From Combretum micranthum (lineage: Eukaryota > Streptophyta > Magnoliopsida > Myrtales > Combretaceae), in NCBI GenBank assembly GCA_024138025.1, contig JAMXBD010000398.1, positions 62,001 through 126,000 on the forward strand: DNA of 64,000 nt, given 5' to 3'. The notes beneath the pieces were generated by a model that ran no database searches, was not told where the DNA came from, and saw only the letters and a list, made by a program, of their open reading frames with translations. The translations under genes were made by a program, and so were the position numbers. Shown in pieces: positions 46,123 through 58,358 of this stretch. Within the stretch, counting starts at the first letter, position 1. Each line of letters begins with the position of its first letter.

Positions 46123-49100
46123 GTAAGTCCCCGAATTTTTTTTTAAATCCAATTTAAAAGCTTAAACCCTAATCGGAAGTCAACCGAATTCATAAGTCAA
46201 CCAAAACCCTAGTTTACCGTAACTGCTTAACTCCGGCATTGTCGTTTTCTCAAGCCCTAGAAAACGAGGTTGGAAAAATTAGCTATTATAATTCGTAATA
46301 GCTATAGGTTATATAAAAATATCAGATTGAAGGAATTCGAGTGTCCTTTGAGCCCGATCGGACATAGTTCTTGAAAAACGTGTTCGGAAGCTCGGAATAG
46401 GAAAAATATTCCGAATATACCGTTAGACTCGTAAAAATATGAGATTTTCAAAAATATCAATTTCGTAATTTTTCGGTAGCTAAAATATCAGATATCACTT
46501 TTATACGCATATTTTCTTACTACCGGCATTAAATTGTCATGTCTACTTTTACATTACACTATTTTCTACTATTCTACACTATTCAACTGTCTCTACTTTT
46601 TCTTACAACCTATTCTTACAAACCATACACCTATTTCTTACACATTTTCATTTCCAATACAACTTCACATCTTTCATTTTTTACTTTTAATTAACAAAAT
46701 AAAAAATAAATAAATTTTTGTCTTTCCCAATACACCAAAAATGGCATCGGCCACACCCCCCCATGCATCAATTTGTTTTATTTTTTTTATTTAATTAACA
46801 CAAATTATCTCCCACATTTTCCTATAAATATCCCCTCATACCTTCACTTCTTTCACACCACTTCTTCACTAAAGTTACTCTCTCAAAATTTCTCTTCAAT
46901 TCTCTCCAAGAAAGTTCTTCCAAGAAGCTTTCTTTAGTTTCTTCTTTAGGTAAAATTTCTTCAAGAAAATCCTCCAAGCTTTCTTTATGTTCATCTACTT
47001 AGTATGAACTTAATGTGTGTTTTCTAAAACCATGAAGGTTAAGAAAGCAACAATAGGTTCATACTTTGTTTTTGTTCATCATCACAAATTCATTTATGTT
47101 CCTTATGTTTCCTTTATGTTTATTACTATCTAATATACCTATATAGCTATATATACTATTTAGAGCATATAAGCTTATTGTCTTGCAATTTATTTATCTT
47201 TCATGCAATTTATTTATTTCAAGTTCATTTTAAGACTAGTCATTCTAGTCTTAGACTTATCCTCATCAAGTCAAAACAATTCTTTCTCTTTCCTTTTTCG
47301 GGACTAGGTCTTTTCTTAGTCCTGGGGTACCTTAATGAAGCTAAGGTTCCAATACTTGATTTATTTCATAATATGCTTATTCTTTTAAGTTATTATGTTC
47401 TTTTCATATTTTCATAGCTTATGATTCATATTCATGCACAAACATAATGGTTTTGTCTTAACAAAATAAATGAAGGAAATGTTTTCTTAAGATAAAAAGT
47501 TTTCCTCTAGAAATAAAAATATGGAGTTAATGTTTAGAGGAACCTACAAGAGATTTTAACATACAAAAGACAAAGTAAACAAGGGTTTTACAATAACTTC
47601 ATCTTTTTCTAAGTAGAACCTCTTTTCATTAAAATAAAATAATCCCAAGAAACTAAGGAACTAAAAGATTCTTGTGAGAAAATTGACATAACTTTTACAA
47701 AATTGTTGAAATCTAAGTTTAGAAAACAAAACCACTCCTTAGGAATTTAAAGGAATTAAATTTAGAAAAAGAATATTTATCACAAATAACTCAAGGTCTT
47801 TCAAAAGTAAAATAAATATTCCAATAAAATCTCAAGTTCAAAGTCTTTTGAAACCTTGCTTTCCATAAGTTGAGACAACTTCATTTACTTCATACATTGG
47901 TTATGAGTCATTACATATATGTATATACCTTTCAAAAAAGTTTACAAAATACTTGAAATATTTACAAGAAGGAAAACAAGTTTTTGCAAATTCGTGGCAA
48001 ATCTAGTAGCTATCTTTTTGGAACCCAAACGACCTTGTTTTATGAAAATAAGCTTAGAAATACGTAGATCTTTTCGAATAGGTAGAAAACGGTATATTAT
48101 ACGCAAAATTCCGAGTTAAAATGAGCAAGTTATGGTCATTTTAAGTTGGAATTTCCCTTTACAGGATTTTTACCCCGATTTTAAGAGAAATTTTGAAACT
48201 TCCAGAATAGAAGTTATATGAAAGACTCATTTTAGGTATTTCATTTTGTTTAGGTGACGAGGGACTCGAGATCGTCTATCTAGAGGATTATTTCGATTAG
48301 ACCTACCGATTATGGACTGAGTTAATTCTTTTCCTAAGTTACATTTCCTTGTTTGTGCTTGTAATTAGTGGAACTAGAAATTTAGGAAAAGACAAATGAA
48401 CAATGTATGAAATAATTGTTGAATGAAAACTAAGTATATCGAAAGACGATATGTTAAATAAAAGTGTGATTCTTGTATTGGTATGATGAGGTTATGATTG
48501 ATCACCTTTAACATGAATTCAACTTATATGGTTAAATGTTTAATTGAAATTTATGCATGCATATCATACTTGTGAGTCACATTTATTTCGCTACTATTCT
48601 TCGTGTGGGAAAACGAAGAAGTGGTAGTGGTGGCTAGTAGGAGCCGGTAAGTCTACATGGGCCAGTAGGAGCCCGGAAGTCTACAGGGCAAGCAGGAGCT
48701 GGTAAATCTGCAAATCTTGATGGTCGTATGGGCCTGTAACCACCCAACCCTTATCATGGAGGGTGTTAAATCCATGCTACACTTGATTTCCGGTTAATCT
48801 TGTGTATTTGGTTGATCATGTGATTGATGCATTACATATGTTTGAATTAAATAACTTGATTGTCATATGGAAATGTTATATAGTTAGGAATTATCTCACT
48901 AAGCTAAATTTGCTTATACCCTTATAGTTTTCTATTATAGTATGATTATCTATGGTTGGCCCCGAGGAGCCCAGTGTGCCAGGTATGAGCTTACGCTCTT
49001 AGGAGTTTTTGGAGAAAGTTTATGTATTTTTAGTTTTGAACATAGACTTCTAGGAAAAATCTCCATAGTAGACGTATGTGATAGTTATGTTTATTTTGTT

Positions 49101-49375
49101 ATTAGTATAGTTGATCAAAGACTTTAAGGCAGGGGAATACCCCTAAGATAATGTACAAACTTATTATGGAATGGAGATCTTATGTTTATATATTTAAGTT
49201 TATGCTTGCTTTTGCTATCTATTTAAACGTAATACCCCTGTGAGTCTCCTACTATCTTGGAAGCACGTCGTGCATATGATATCAAAGCTCCTGCGTGACT
49301 ATGAATTGTCATTCATTAGCTTTAATATTATATGCGGCGGACTGCCACGTTTAGGATATCCTCTGGGGCGTGATA
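46123..49375 (+). repeat. Element C 5' LTR
   Basis: 3253 bp from TGTAAGTCCCCG (46123) to CTGGGGCGTGATA (49375), followed by a PBS at 49384, which proves it is a 5' LTR and fixes the orientation of the whole solo LTR family. TATA box 46823-46830, donor CTTCTTTAG|GTAAAA at 46950, hairpin core 48114-48147, acceptor TTTTGTTTAG|GTGA ending 48253, and a small exon-like block 48941-48982 bounded by TATTATAG and a strong donor CCAG|GTATGAG. The donor after leader exon 2 is degraded. Confidence 0.88.
46823..46830 (+). promoter_or_regulatory. TATA box of element C LTR
   Basis: TATAAATATCCCC, followed by CT-rich leader sequence and, ~127 nt downstream, the candidate donor at 46950. Confidence 0.65.
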
Positions 49376-49383
49376 GTTTAAGT

Positions 49384-49395
49384 TGGTATCAGAGC
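49384..49395 (+). promoter_or_regulatory. Primer binding site, initiator tRNA-Met
   Basis: TGGTATCAGAGC, complementary to the 3' end of initiator tRNA-Met, 8 nt after the LTR end at 49375. This is the most common primer among plant LTR elements. Confidence 0.92.
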
Positions 49396-49534
49396 GCAAG
49401 TTTTAAACATAAGATAGTAGAAATAGACCTTAAGATAGATAGTAATAAGATAGAAATTCTAGCTTAAGATCTGATCCCTTTTTTGTTTTGCTTGATAGTT
49501 GACTTTCCCTGAGGTCAAAGAAAAATCCCGATAA

Positions 49535-49858
49535 TTCCTTAAAGACCATGACGAGACCTTCGTGAACTACCGCCTTAGACTAAGGGTCCTGTGTGAGGAG
49601 TTCGCTTTAGTCGGAAGGCCCAAGACCGCCCGCGAAATGTTCAAGTTATGGAAGAAAGGATTAAGACATTCCCTGTGGAGGAACTTGCCTAATGAGCTGA
49701 GATTCGACGCTATAAGTAATTGGAGATGGAGTGATGTAGAAATTATTTATGTGGTCGAAAGAATGATGATTTTCATGTACCGGGAGACCATGTTGCAACA
49801 AATGACCTTCATCTTGAAAGCAGAGCATGGGCGACAAGAACCAGACTTCCAGACCTAG
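49535..49858 (+). CDS. Element C gag-like ORF, partial or divergent
   Basis: The open frame reads through DETFVNYRLRLRVLCEEF, KTAREMFKLWKKGLRHSLW and RVEDSF-like VVERMMIFMYRE. The pattern of a charged helix, then a K-x-x-x-LWxxGL motif, then another helix is reminiscent of the C-terminal half of retrotransposon Gag, but I cannot confirm it. There is no clear ATG at the expected start and it ends at a TAG after PDFQT. Sequence 49859-50006 is non-coding to the insertion point of chromovirus B. Element C may be a non-autonomous relative using the same LTR family. Confidence 0.4.
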   Translation, partial: FLKDHDETFVNYRLRLRVLCEEFALVGRPKTAREMFKLWKKGLRHSLWRNLPNELRFDAISNWRWSDVEIIYVVERMMIFMYRETMLQQMTFILKAEHGRQEPDFQT

Positions 49859-50709
49859 AATAAGCTAGGACCTCTATACATCTACGCATATGATGAGTTA
49901 GTGGATCATACGGACTAGCTGAAGGCAGATGCCGAAGAGTGATTCTACTGGTATGCCACTTACCGACGGACTGTCCCTACGCCATCAGAGTACAATACTC
50001 AGCCCATGTCACGCCCCGTGGGGTATCCTAAATGTAACAGCCCGCCACATACTAAATAAGACTCTCGAGTTCCCTACCCGAGTTCTTCGGGAGTCTTAAG
50101 TAGATGTAAAGCGTTCCTTTACGATAATAGAATACTTCAACAAATGGAGTTAAACAGTTTAATGTGGCATTCATTAGCCATAGATAATAAATCAAAACGC
50201 ATAATTATAGTTTACAAAATCTAAGGGGCATTTCCCCGCAAAATAATAACAAGTCCATTACAGTCATCCAGAGTCCTTTAGTTTCCGACGGAAGTCTATA
50301 CAAAAAGAATAGATTAAACTTCTATGGGAAACTCCTATCTCCGGTATATGTGCTGTGGCTTGCCTCGGCCTAAGCCATATAAACTCGTGTTGCAATAGAT
50401 AAAAACTATGGGGGCATAAGCTAACTAGCTTAGTGAGTAATAACTTCCATAACACAATTAAATACAATCATTCAAGCAAGTGTATGCATCAAACAAATGT
50501 GATCAACAAACATATGACCAACCGGAAATCATATGTGGATGGACTTGCGCCTTCCATCCTGGGTTAGCAGATTAACGAATCCTGCGGTACGACGCCGTTT
50601 AAGCTCATGGTCAACTAACAATATTTCGTTTTGTGGATCACGATTAACCAACAATTTCGTTTTATGGATCACGATTAAAAACATATTCGTTTTATGGATC
50701 ACGAAAAAC

Positions 50710-53700
50710 TGTCACGCCCCGAAGGGTACCCTAAACGTGGCAGTCCGCCGTACACAATATTAAAGCCTAAGAATGACCACCTCAGTCACGCGAAGGCTTC
50801 CATATTATGTACAAGGAATCTAACACATAAAGGAGAAACATCGGAATGATACGTTTTATGTTGATACAATTGAGTAACAATGTAAAGGAAATACAATCCA
50901 CTATACTCCAAATTCAAAACCCTATACTTCAAAATACAATTCATCAAACTTCAACTACATTCATCCCATGACTTCACTACATAAAGCTATTACAAAGCAA
51001 ATCATAAAGCTTAGCTAAAAACTTCAAGCACTCTTATATCTGGTCGAAATCCCGAAATCATTCTCGGCTTCAACCAACTCGGTCCCCACTTAGCATTCTT
51101 GGAATAACCTTCTCATTTAAACATCTATTGGGGTATAAGCTACACTAGCTTAGCGAGATTCATTTCCGCAATAATATACTCAATTGTAAAATATACAAAC
51201 AAGTTTATTTAAGCAAACATATGAATACACAAGTACGTGATCATACAAGCATATGACTTTCCAGTAACCATATGTGAATGGATTTATGCCCTCCATTCGG
51301 GGTTTGGGGTAGTCCATGAACATGCGACCACAATTCCAATATTTTCTCTTGTGGTTTATAGTGTCTACTCCACTGCCCATTAACATAAGCGACCTCATAG
51401 GCCCTTGATGTTAACGAAGGTGGTCCTCCACCTGTTTATATGTATTGATTTATAGTGTCTACTCCACTACCCGTTAACTTAAGTGACCCTGCAAATCCTT
51501 AACATTAACGAAGGCCCGCTGCCTCCCGATCATACTTTTGTTCCCACCAAAAGCATTCTCGTAATGCAATGCGACTCACTGATGATATGCATTTACAGTT
51601 TATTTGTAGAATCGTAGCAAGTTCATTATGCAATTTAAGAGCGATCATAGAGTATTTCAAACAATCCAAGTCTATACTAACTCATACAATATTATTTCAA
51701 CAAGTCTCATCTCGATATACTTATCATTCATTCAACATGAAAAGTTCATTTCTCATCAACAATTTTATCTTTACCTAAGTCTAGTGCTACTACAATTACA
51801 AGCACACTCAATGAGCATAATTACTCAGGAAATGAACTCACTCGGCCATTGGATCACCGGTCTTCTAGTAATAATAATCCGGTGGCAAAGAGTCAACGTT
51901 CTCGGGTTCACCTAATCACATAAGAAATACTCTAATGAGTATTCCACCATCTAAGGATACTAAAACTCTAAGAAAACTTAGCGATATCGAAATTCGCGTC
52001 ATTTTCGAAGTCCCGATTTAAAATGGTCATAACTTGGTCATTTTAACTCGGAATCTCGCAAATTTTATATCGATTTCTATCTACTTCGGAGAGATTTTTA
52101 AATATGAAGTTTAAATCAAGTTTCGAAAATATCTAAGCCTCGAAATGAGGGATCAGATCTGTACAGCGGTTATATAGATTCCGAAAATGCGGTTTTCATG
52201 AATGCACTTGAGATTCCTAAGTACCAAATGAAACTAAATGCCATGGTAATGATTTTCCCTATCGTGAATGTCATGATATGAACTCTAATGAGCCTAAGTT
52301 CTTATAACTTTTTAGACTTAAAGAATTTAAATAAACCTTTTCTTAGAAAACCATTTCATACTATTGTTTAACAAGTGAGTTTACTACACTTGGTCACACC
52401 TACATATTACAAGGATTTTCTTTAGGAAAACTCCATTTTGTTTAAAGAAATTTTGACCCTTATATTAGTTATATCCTAAAGCCTTTATTTCTTTAATAAA
52501 ATCTTCATTTGTAAACTTTTAAGTGGGTCTTTTACTAGGGCGATTCCAAAAATCCGAATTTAGAAAATTTCATTTCCAAGTTGATTCCTTCAAGAAAAAT
52601 GTACTTTATACTTAAACCTTTAAGTATTTATTTTACCTAAACCCTAAGGACTTCATTTATTTAAGAAAATATCATTTTTTAAGTTGGAAAAATAGTGTTT
52701 TCTAACCATCTATCCATTATTACGAATTTTGCCTACAAGATTTTTAGCTCAAAACTTCTATTGGACTTCATCTCTTGTTTTCAACATTTTTTTTAGTAAA
52801 AACTTATTTAAACTCATGGAAAATAATACCAAACATTATTTATTACCTATAGGCTTCATTTTTCTTGAAAAATACATGTTCAAAAATTAGAAAAAGGGTT
52901 TTTTGTCTAGGGTTCCCAAGCCATCCGAATTTACACTAACCCATTTCTTGAAAAGTGTTTTCCTTTTTGGTTTTGTTAACTTATCTATCTATAGATCTAT
53001 GTACTAGAAAGGTTATTTACTAAGGACAAAAATATTAAAGACTATGAATGCACATAAACTCAAAATAAAGATGAGATCTTAAATTTCTATATGAATATGA
53101 GTAGTAAAATGATAGATCTACTATATCAAGTGCTTAAATAGGTTTTGAAAACATAAAACTACATTTTATAAAAGATCTTTCGTTCAAAACACCTTTTGGA
53201 TGAAAAATCATAAAGCTTATGGCATAAAAGCTCCTTTAGATGTTAGATCTACTTTGTGATGGTTCGGTATTCTTGTTTTGATATTTCCTTGTCCCTAGCA
53301 AATGCTCAGGGGTACATTTAGTTGGAAATATCCAAGAATATCCTTGCCATTGCAAGGATCTAAGAGTAGAAGGAGTAAAAGTTCATTTACTTAGAGTAAA
53401 ATAGGAGATGAATGAAGGATAGAAGAAAGTTGTGTGTGTGTGTGTGTATGAGCATGGAGGCTCACGGCATGGGGGAAAAGAGGGAGAGAAATGGAGAGCT
53501 TTTTACCTTTGAGAAATTTGAAAAGTTAAAGAATGAGGAAAGAGAGAGAAAATGTAGTTTATATATGAAATGAGATTAGGTTAAATGAGACTAAAATGCT
53601 TTAAAAAAAAATTGTACAATTTAGCTTCATGGGGAGGGTTTCACGCCAACCAATGTATGGGGAGGAGGAGAAGATTTGATTTTGATTTAACTTGTTTTGA

Positions 53701-55116
53701 TGGAAATAAGTACAATTTGTCATAAATTGAAATAATGTTTAGGAGACAAAAAGTTTTTTAAAAAGATATTGATGGAGTGATGGTAAGTGTTGCAAATATA
53801 GGGTGTACAAATAGGTAGTAATAGGTTGTACTTGTGAATAGTGGTGAATAGTAATCAAGACAACTTAATTACCGGTAGTAAGAAAAATACGAATAAGAAG
53901 GTTATAACTGTATTTTTTGTAAGCCGGAAAATTATGAAATTTATATTTTTGAAATCCTTATTTTATTTCGATTCAAATGAATATTCATAAGTGAATTTTT
54001 GAAATTCTAGTTTCGGGGCACGCTTTTCTATAATGGGTCTCGGGATGACCCGGAATTAAGATTTTCTTAAAATCTGATCTTTTCTTGTTTCGAAATATAA
54101 TCAAGAACTATATCCAAAATTAATTTTGCTTATAAAAGTTTCTTATTTGGAAACCGAGGAAAAGCCGGAATTAGGTTTTCTAAGTCTTTCTCACAGAGCT
54201 TGAACTAAACCGGTTTAGGGTTTCATTTTCCGGTATCCGAAGTTTACTCGATTATTAGGAAACCCGGGGTATACATTATATAAAAAAATAATAAAATTGT
54301 GTAATGAAATAAAATGAATAGTGCAAAAGACTAATCAATTACCGGTAGAAATGAAAATACGATAAAAGGTTATAACTGTAACTTTTATAACCCGAAAAAT
54401 TATATAACTGATATATTTAGAGATCTTATAAAATTACGAGTCTAACGGTACTAATGGTATATTTTTTATATCTCAAGCCCCGGGACACACTTTTCGAAGT
54501 CTGTATCCGAACGGGTTCGAAATAGGTCAAAAATTTATCAATCTGATAATTATAAACGAACTTATATTACTACAAGCTAATCTACTTATTTAAACTACAC
54601 CTCGGCCTCTAGGGTTAAGGGCGCTAGATTGCCGAACTTAAGCTATTGTATTCCGATTAGGGTTTTTGGGTGATTTTTTTTCCGGTTTAGATCCTTGCCA
54701 ATTTGGAAACTGATATTTATGTTTATACAACATACTTAATTTGAGAAATTTATTTTAAATTTTATTTTTGTAAGTATTTAATAACTCTTAATGTTTTCGG
54801 AATTCTTCAATTGGGTTTCATTTCCGAAAGTTAATCATTATTTACTTTTTAATAATTTTTTTTTGGGCTTTATATTACCCGATTTTACAAGCTGAAGCTA
54901 AACATAGAATTTTTCGTACGTCGTGGTTTTGAATTTGAAAACCACTGAGTTTTTATTTTATTGTTTAAAGATTTTCATTTTCTCAAGATTGAGAAGTTTC
55001 TGAATTCGTTCGTGATTTGGGACTTGTCAAAATTCGGTTTTAATTCGGAGTGATTTTTAGGGTTTATTTTCGAAGTTCATTTTGAAATTATTTATTGAAA
55101 TTTTCCGAGGCTTACA
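50710..55116 (-). mobile_element. Solo LTR S9, nested in B's LTR, TSD AAAAC
   Basis: TGTCACGCCCC at 50710 to TTTTCCGAGGCTTACA at 55116 (4407 bp). Target duplication AAAAC at 50705-50709 and 55117-55121. Hairpin core 52016-52049. An internal LTR-like terminus GGGGTATACA ends at 54275 and is followed by 841 bp with a second U3 module, as in S6. Leader donor-like CTAAGTAAATG (minus) near 53385. (GT)n at ~53432-53449. No coding content. Confidence 0.92.
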
Positions 55117-57198
55117 AAAACCAACCAATGCGAATGCTCCAACCCCATCGTGATATGAATGATTCCAATTTACAAAAGAAGTCAAATATTCATTAGTTCA
55201 ATTCTTTTAGGTGACCAACAAGTATTCACAGACATTCAATATAAGATACCAGCTAATCAGTCAATAGCTTAACACCCGGTTTCGATATTCCTTAAGTTTT
55301 ATTCACACATCAACGGCAGATAACTATATAATTCCCATATACCCCATCATGCATATTCATTTTATCTTTGCCTACACCACTAGTGCTATTACATTACAAT
55401 CACAACATTAATTGATAATGGAAGTGAAACTCACTCGGCCATTGGACACCGGTCTTTCTAGTAATAGTAGTCGGGAGGTAGGGTGTCGTCCTGCTCGGGA
55501 TCACTACCAAGCAAGAATAATCCTAATGAGACTCTCAATATGTAACTAAATCAAGCTATACATCTAAACTAGATGAATTCAGATTTCTCGCTATTTGCGG
55601 AAGTTCCGACTTAAAACGGCCATAACTTGGTCATTTTAACTCTGAATTTCACAAATTTTATATCGATCTCTATCTACTTCGAAAAATCTATCTATTTGTA
55701 GTATTATTTTCAGGTTTTGAAAATAGTAAAGTCACGGAACAGTGGGATCAGTTCTGTTCTGCCATTTCTCAATTTCGAAAAATTTGTTTTGCTTTTAATA
55801 AGAAATGTTCCTAGTTGATGATTCATGCATGAATGGTATATGAATGAATTACTAACGTGAATGCCATGTAATGAATTCAATATATGCATGGTCATGATGA
55901 TTTTGTGATAATAAACTCTTATGAACTCCTAAGTGTCAGAAAATTCCATAAAGGTTATTTCTAAGAAGCTATTCTTCCACTTTACAATCCTTAGAGTTTC
56001 TTTGACTTGTAATCTTGTAATCCACTTGTTATCTAAATGAAAATAAGTTCTCAAAGTCTATATTAATCATGGCCGTCATTCATGCATAAAAATTCCCATT
56101 TTTCATTTGGTAAACATGTTTTTAAACAAGCTTTTTGTAAAAATCCGAATTTTTGAAATTTCATTTTCTTGCATTTTTCTTATCGAAAAACTTGTCTAAT
56201 GAATTAAAAATTGAAGCTCCAATATATAATTATCTAAGGACTTCATTTAGCTTATAAAACATCCAATTTAGACTTAGATACTAAGTGTTCTTGTAGGCAT
56301 GAACCTAAGTTACGAATTTGACTATTGATCCACATATCAATATTTTTCATTCTAACTCCATTACTTGTTTTACATTCCTATCATCCCTAAACTCATCCAA
56401 ACTTATGAAAAATCATTCTTTCAAGATATCTACTACACATACCCTTCATTTTTCATATGAAATATGAGTTCAAAAGTGATTTTGGTGGTTTTTAAAGTAG
56501 GGTTTCCATTTCATCCGAATTTTCAACATTTCATATTTGACAAAGTCCTTCCTTTTTCAATGTTCTTGCCTTCTATATATGAATATCTACTATCTAACAT
56601 CTCTATACATATACAAGACTACATTTTTATGATCATCAATGCATGGAAATCAAATAACTCTATGATCATACATGTAAATGACAATGTGAGTGTCTAAACT
56701 TTAGATCTACTAACTATAATGCATGAATCATATATCTCATGGCATGAACATCAATATATATACAAGATCTCTACTTTACATGCATGAAAAAGAAGATATC
56801 TTAACATAAACTCATCTAAACACTAGATCCATGTCTTGTGATGGCTTGATATTCTTGTTCATGTGTTTTCATGTCCCTAGCATGAGCTCATTGGGATTTA
56901 AATGAGAAAACACACAAGAATGATCTTTCCATTGCAAGATTAGGAAGGATCAAAGCTTCAATATACATATCAAAGGAGTCTTGAAGGAGGAAAAGAGAAG
57001 AACAAGTTGGAAATGTGAGAGGAAGGGGGAGAGGGGGGGTTCACGGCACAAAGAAAAAAAAAGAGAGAGTTTTTACTCTTTTGCAAAATTGAAACAAGAA
57101 GAAATGAAGAGAGAGAGAGAAAAATATGTATATATATGAGGTGCATTAGGGTTTAGCCAAATAAAATGAAGTAAAAATAATCAAATTGAGAGGGAAAC

Positions 57199-57213
57199 GG
57201 GGGGGGGGGGGGG
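57199..57213 (+). repeat. G15 homopolymer
   Basis: Fifteen consecutive G bases in the leader of B's LTR (poly-C in the element's sense), next to GCAGGGGCGCCGGCC. The length is likely to be unreliable in sequencing. Confidence 0.9.
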
Positions 57214-57830
57214 AGCAGGGGCGCCGGCCACACTCTATGTGTGTGTGTGTTTTAAAAATTTGATATTTTGTAATTTAGTAAATTAAAATGTAATAAATGT
57301 GATAATTATTTAAGAGACAAAATTTCTTGGAAAAGAAAATTGAAATGAGTAGTTGTAAGGATGTAAAATAGGGTATGGGTAGTGTGTAGTGTAGGTTGTA
57401 CTTGTGAATAGTAGACAAGACATCTACTTTACTAGTTGTACCGAAAACACGGGAAAAGATATAACTGTAATTTTTATAGCTCGGAAAATTATAAAATTGA
57501 TATTTTTGGAATCCTTATAAAATTACGGTTCTAATGAACATTCAGGAACATTTTTCTGAATCCGTGGTTCGGGGCATGCTTTTCCGTAATTAAGCTCGGG
57601 AAGGCCCGGAATTGAAAAATTCCCGAATTTAAAACTTTCAAAGGTTTAAAATGTACTTTAAACAAAAACAATAATTCAACTTCATTTACTTTATAAATTT
57701 TCTTTTATTATGAAACCGAAGGAAAGCCGGATTTAGAGCTCCTAGGCTTCACTCACTGGACTCAAACTGGACCGGATTGGGGTTTCGCTTCCAATTCCCG
57801 GGGCTTCTTAACTACTAAGAATACCGGAGT

Positions 57831-58334
57831 TTACAACCTCCCCACCTTAAATAAAGTTTTGTCCTCAAAACGGAACTGACGTACCTTATCTTTCAAACAT
57901 CTCGGGTACTTTCTCCGGATTTCCTCTTCAGCTTCCCAGGTTGCTTCCTCAAAGGCATGATTCCTCCATAACACTTTAACGTAGTGGATGTCTTTGTTTC
58001 GTAGCCTTTGAGTTTTCTTATCCAATATCTTCACTGGGTGTTCCTCATATGTCAGGTTTTCCTTCAGCTGAATTGGTTCCAATTCCAGAATCCTTTCCGG
58101 GTCGGCAACATACCTCCTCAACACTGACACATGGAATACATTATGGATCCCGGACAAATTTAGTGGCAGGGCTAGCCGATACGCCAAATCTCCGACTCTT
58201 TCCAAGATTTCAAAAGGTCCAATGTATCTCGGGCTTAACTTTCCCTGTGTACGCATCCTCTTAATACTTTTAATCGGGTTTATCTTTAGGTACACATGAT
58301 CACCCACCTTGAACTCAAGTTCTCTTCTTTTCAA
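57831..58334 (-). pseudogene. Chromovirus B integrase end and chromodomain
   Basis: 167 open codons: ELEFKVGDHVYLKINPIKS, the GPY/F module (LSPRYIGPFEILERVGDLAY), then the chromodomain (LRNKDIHYVKVLWRNHAFEE, ATWEAEEEIRRKYP). The aromatic and acidic residues expected of the methyl-lysine-binding fold appear kept. The frame runs through the PPT, and its TAA stop uses the first bases of the LTR (TG of TTG, then TAA at 57831-57833). It is separated from RNH-INT by an in-frame TAG (~58360) where a Gln codon is expected. Tekay/Del-like. Confidence 0.9.
57836..57848 (-). promoter_or_regulatory. Polypurine tract of chromovirus B
   Basis: The minus strand reads AAGGTGGGGAGGT directly before TGTAAACTCC. 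The tract is also translated as the end of the pol frame (KVGR). Confidence 0.9.
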
Positions 58335-58358
58335 ATATGCCCAGCTCTTTTGCCGGTC

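Larger units (their letters stand above)
50007..57835 (-). repeat. Chromovirus B 3' LTR, interrupted by S9
   Basis: TGTCACGCCCC at 50007 to CCGGAGTTTACA at 57835. Net length ~3.4 kb after removing S9. Its right edge abuts a PPT and pol on the minus strand, so it is the 3' LTR. Landmarks: GTGAGT donor (minus, ~55430), hairpin core 55608-55641, GA-rich leader, G15 run 57199-57213, (GT)n ~57238-57250, U3 module with GGGGCATGCTTTTCC (~57571). B inserted in element C; left flank GCCCA (50002-50006), right flank outside the window. Confidence 0.9.
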
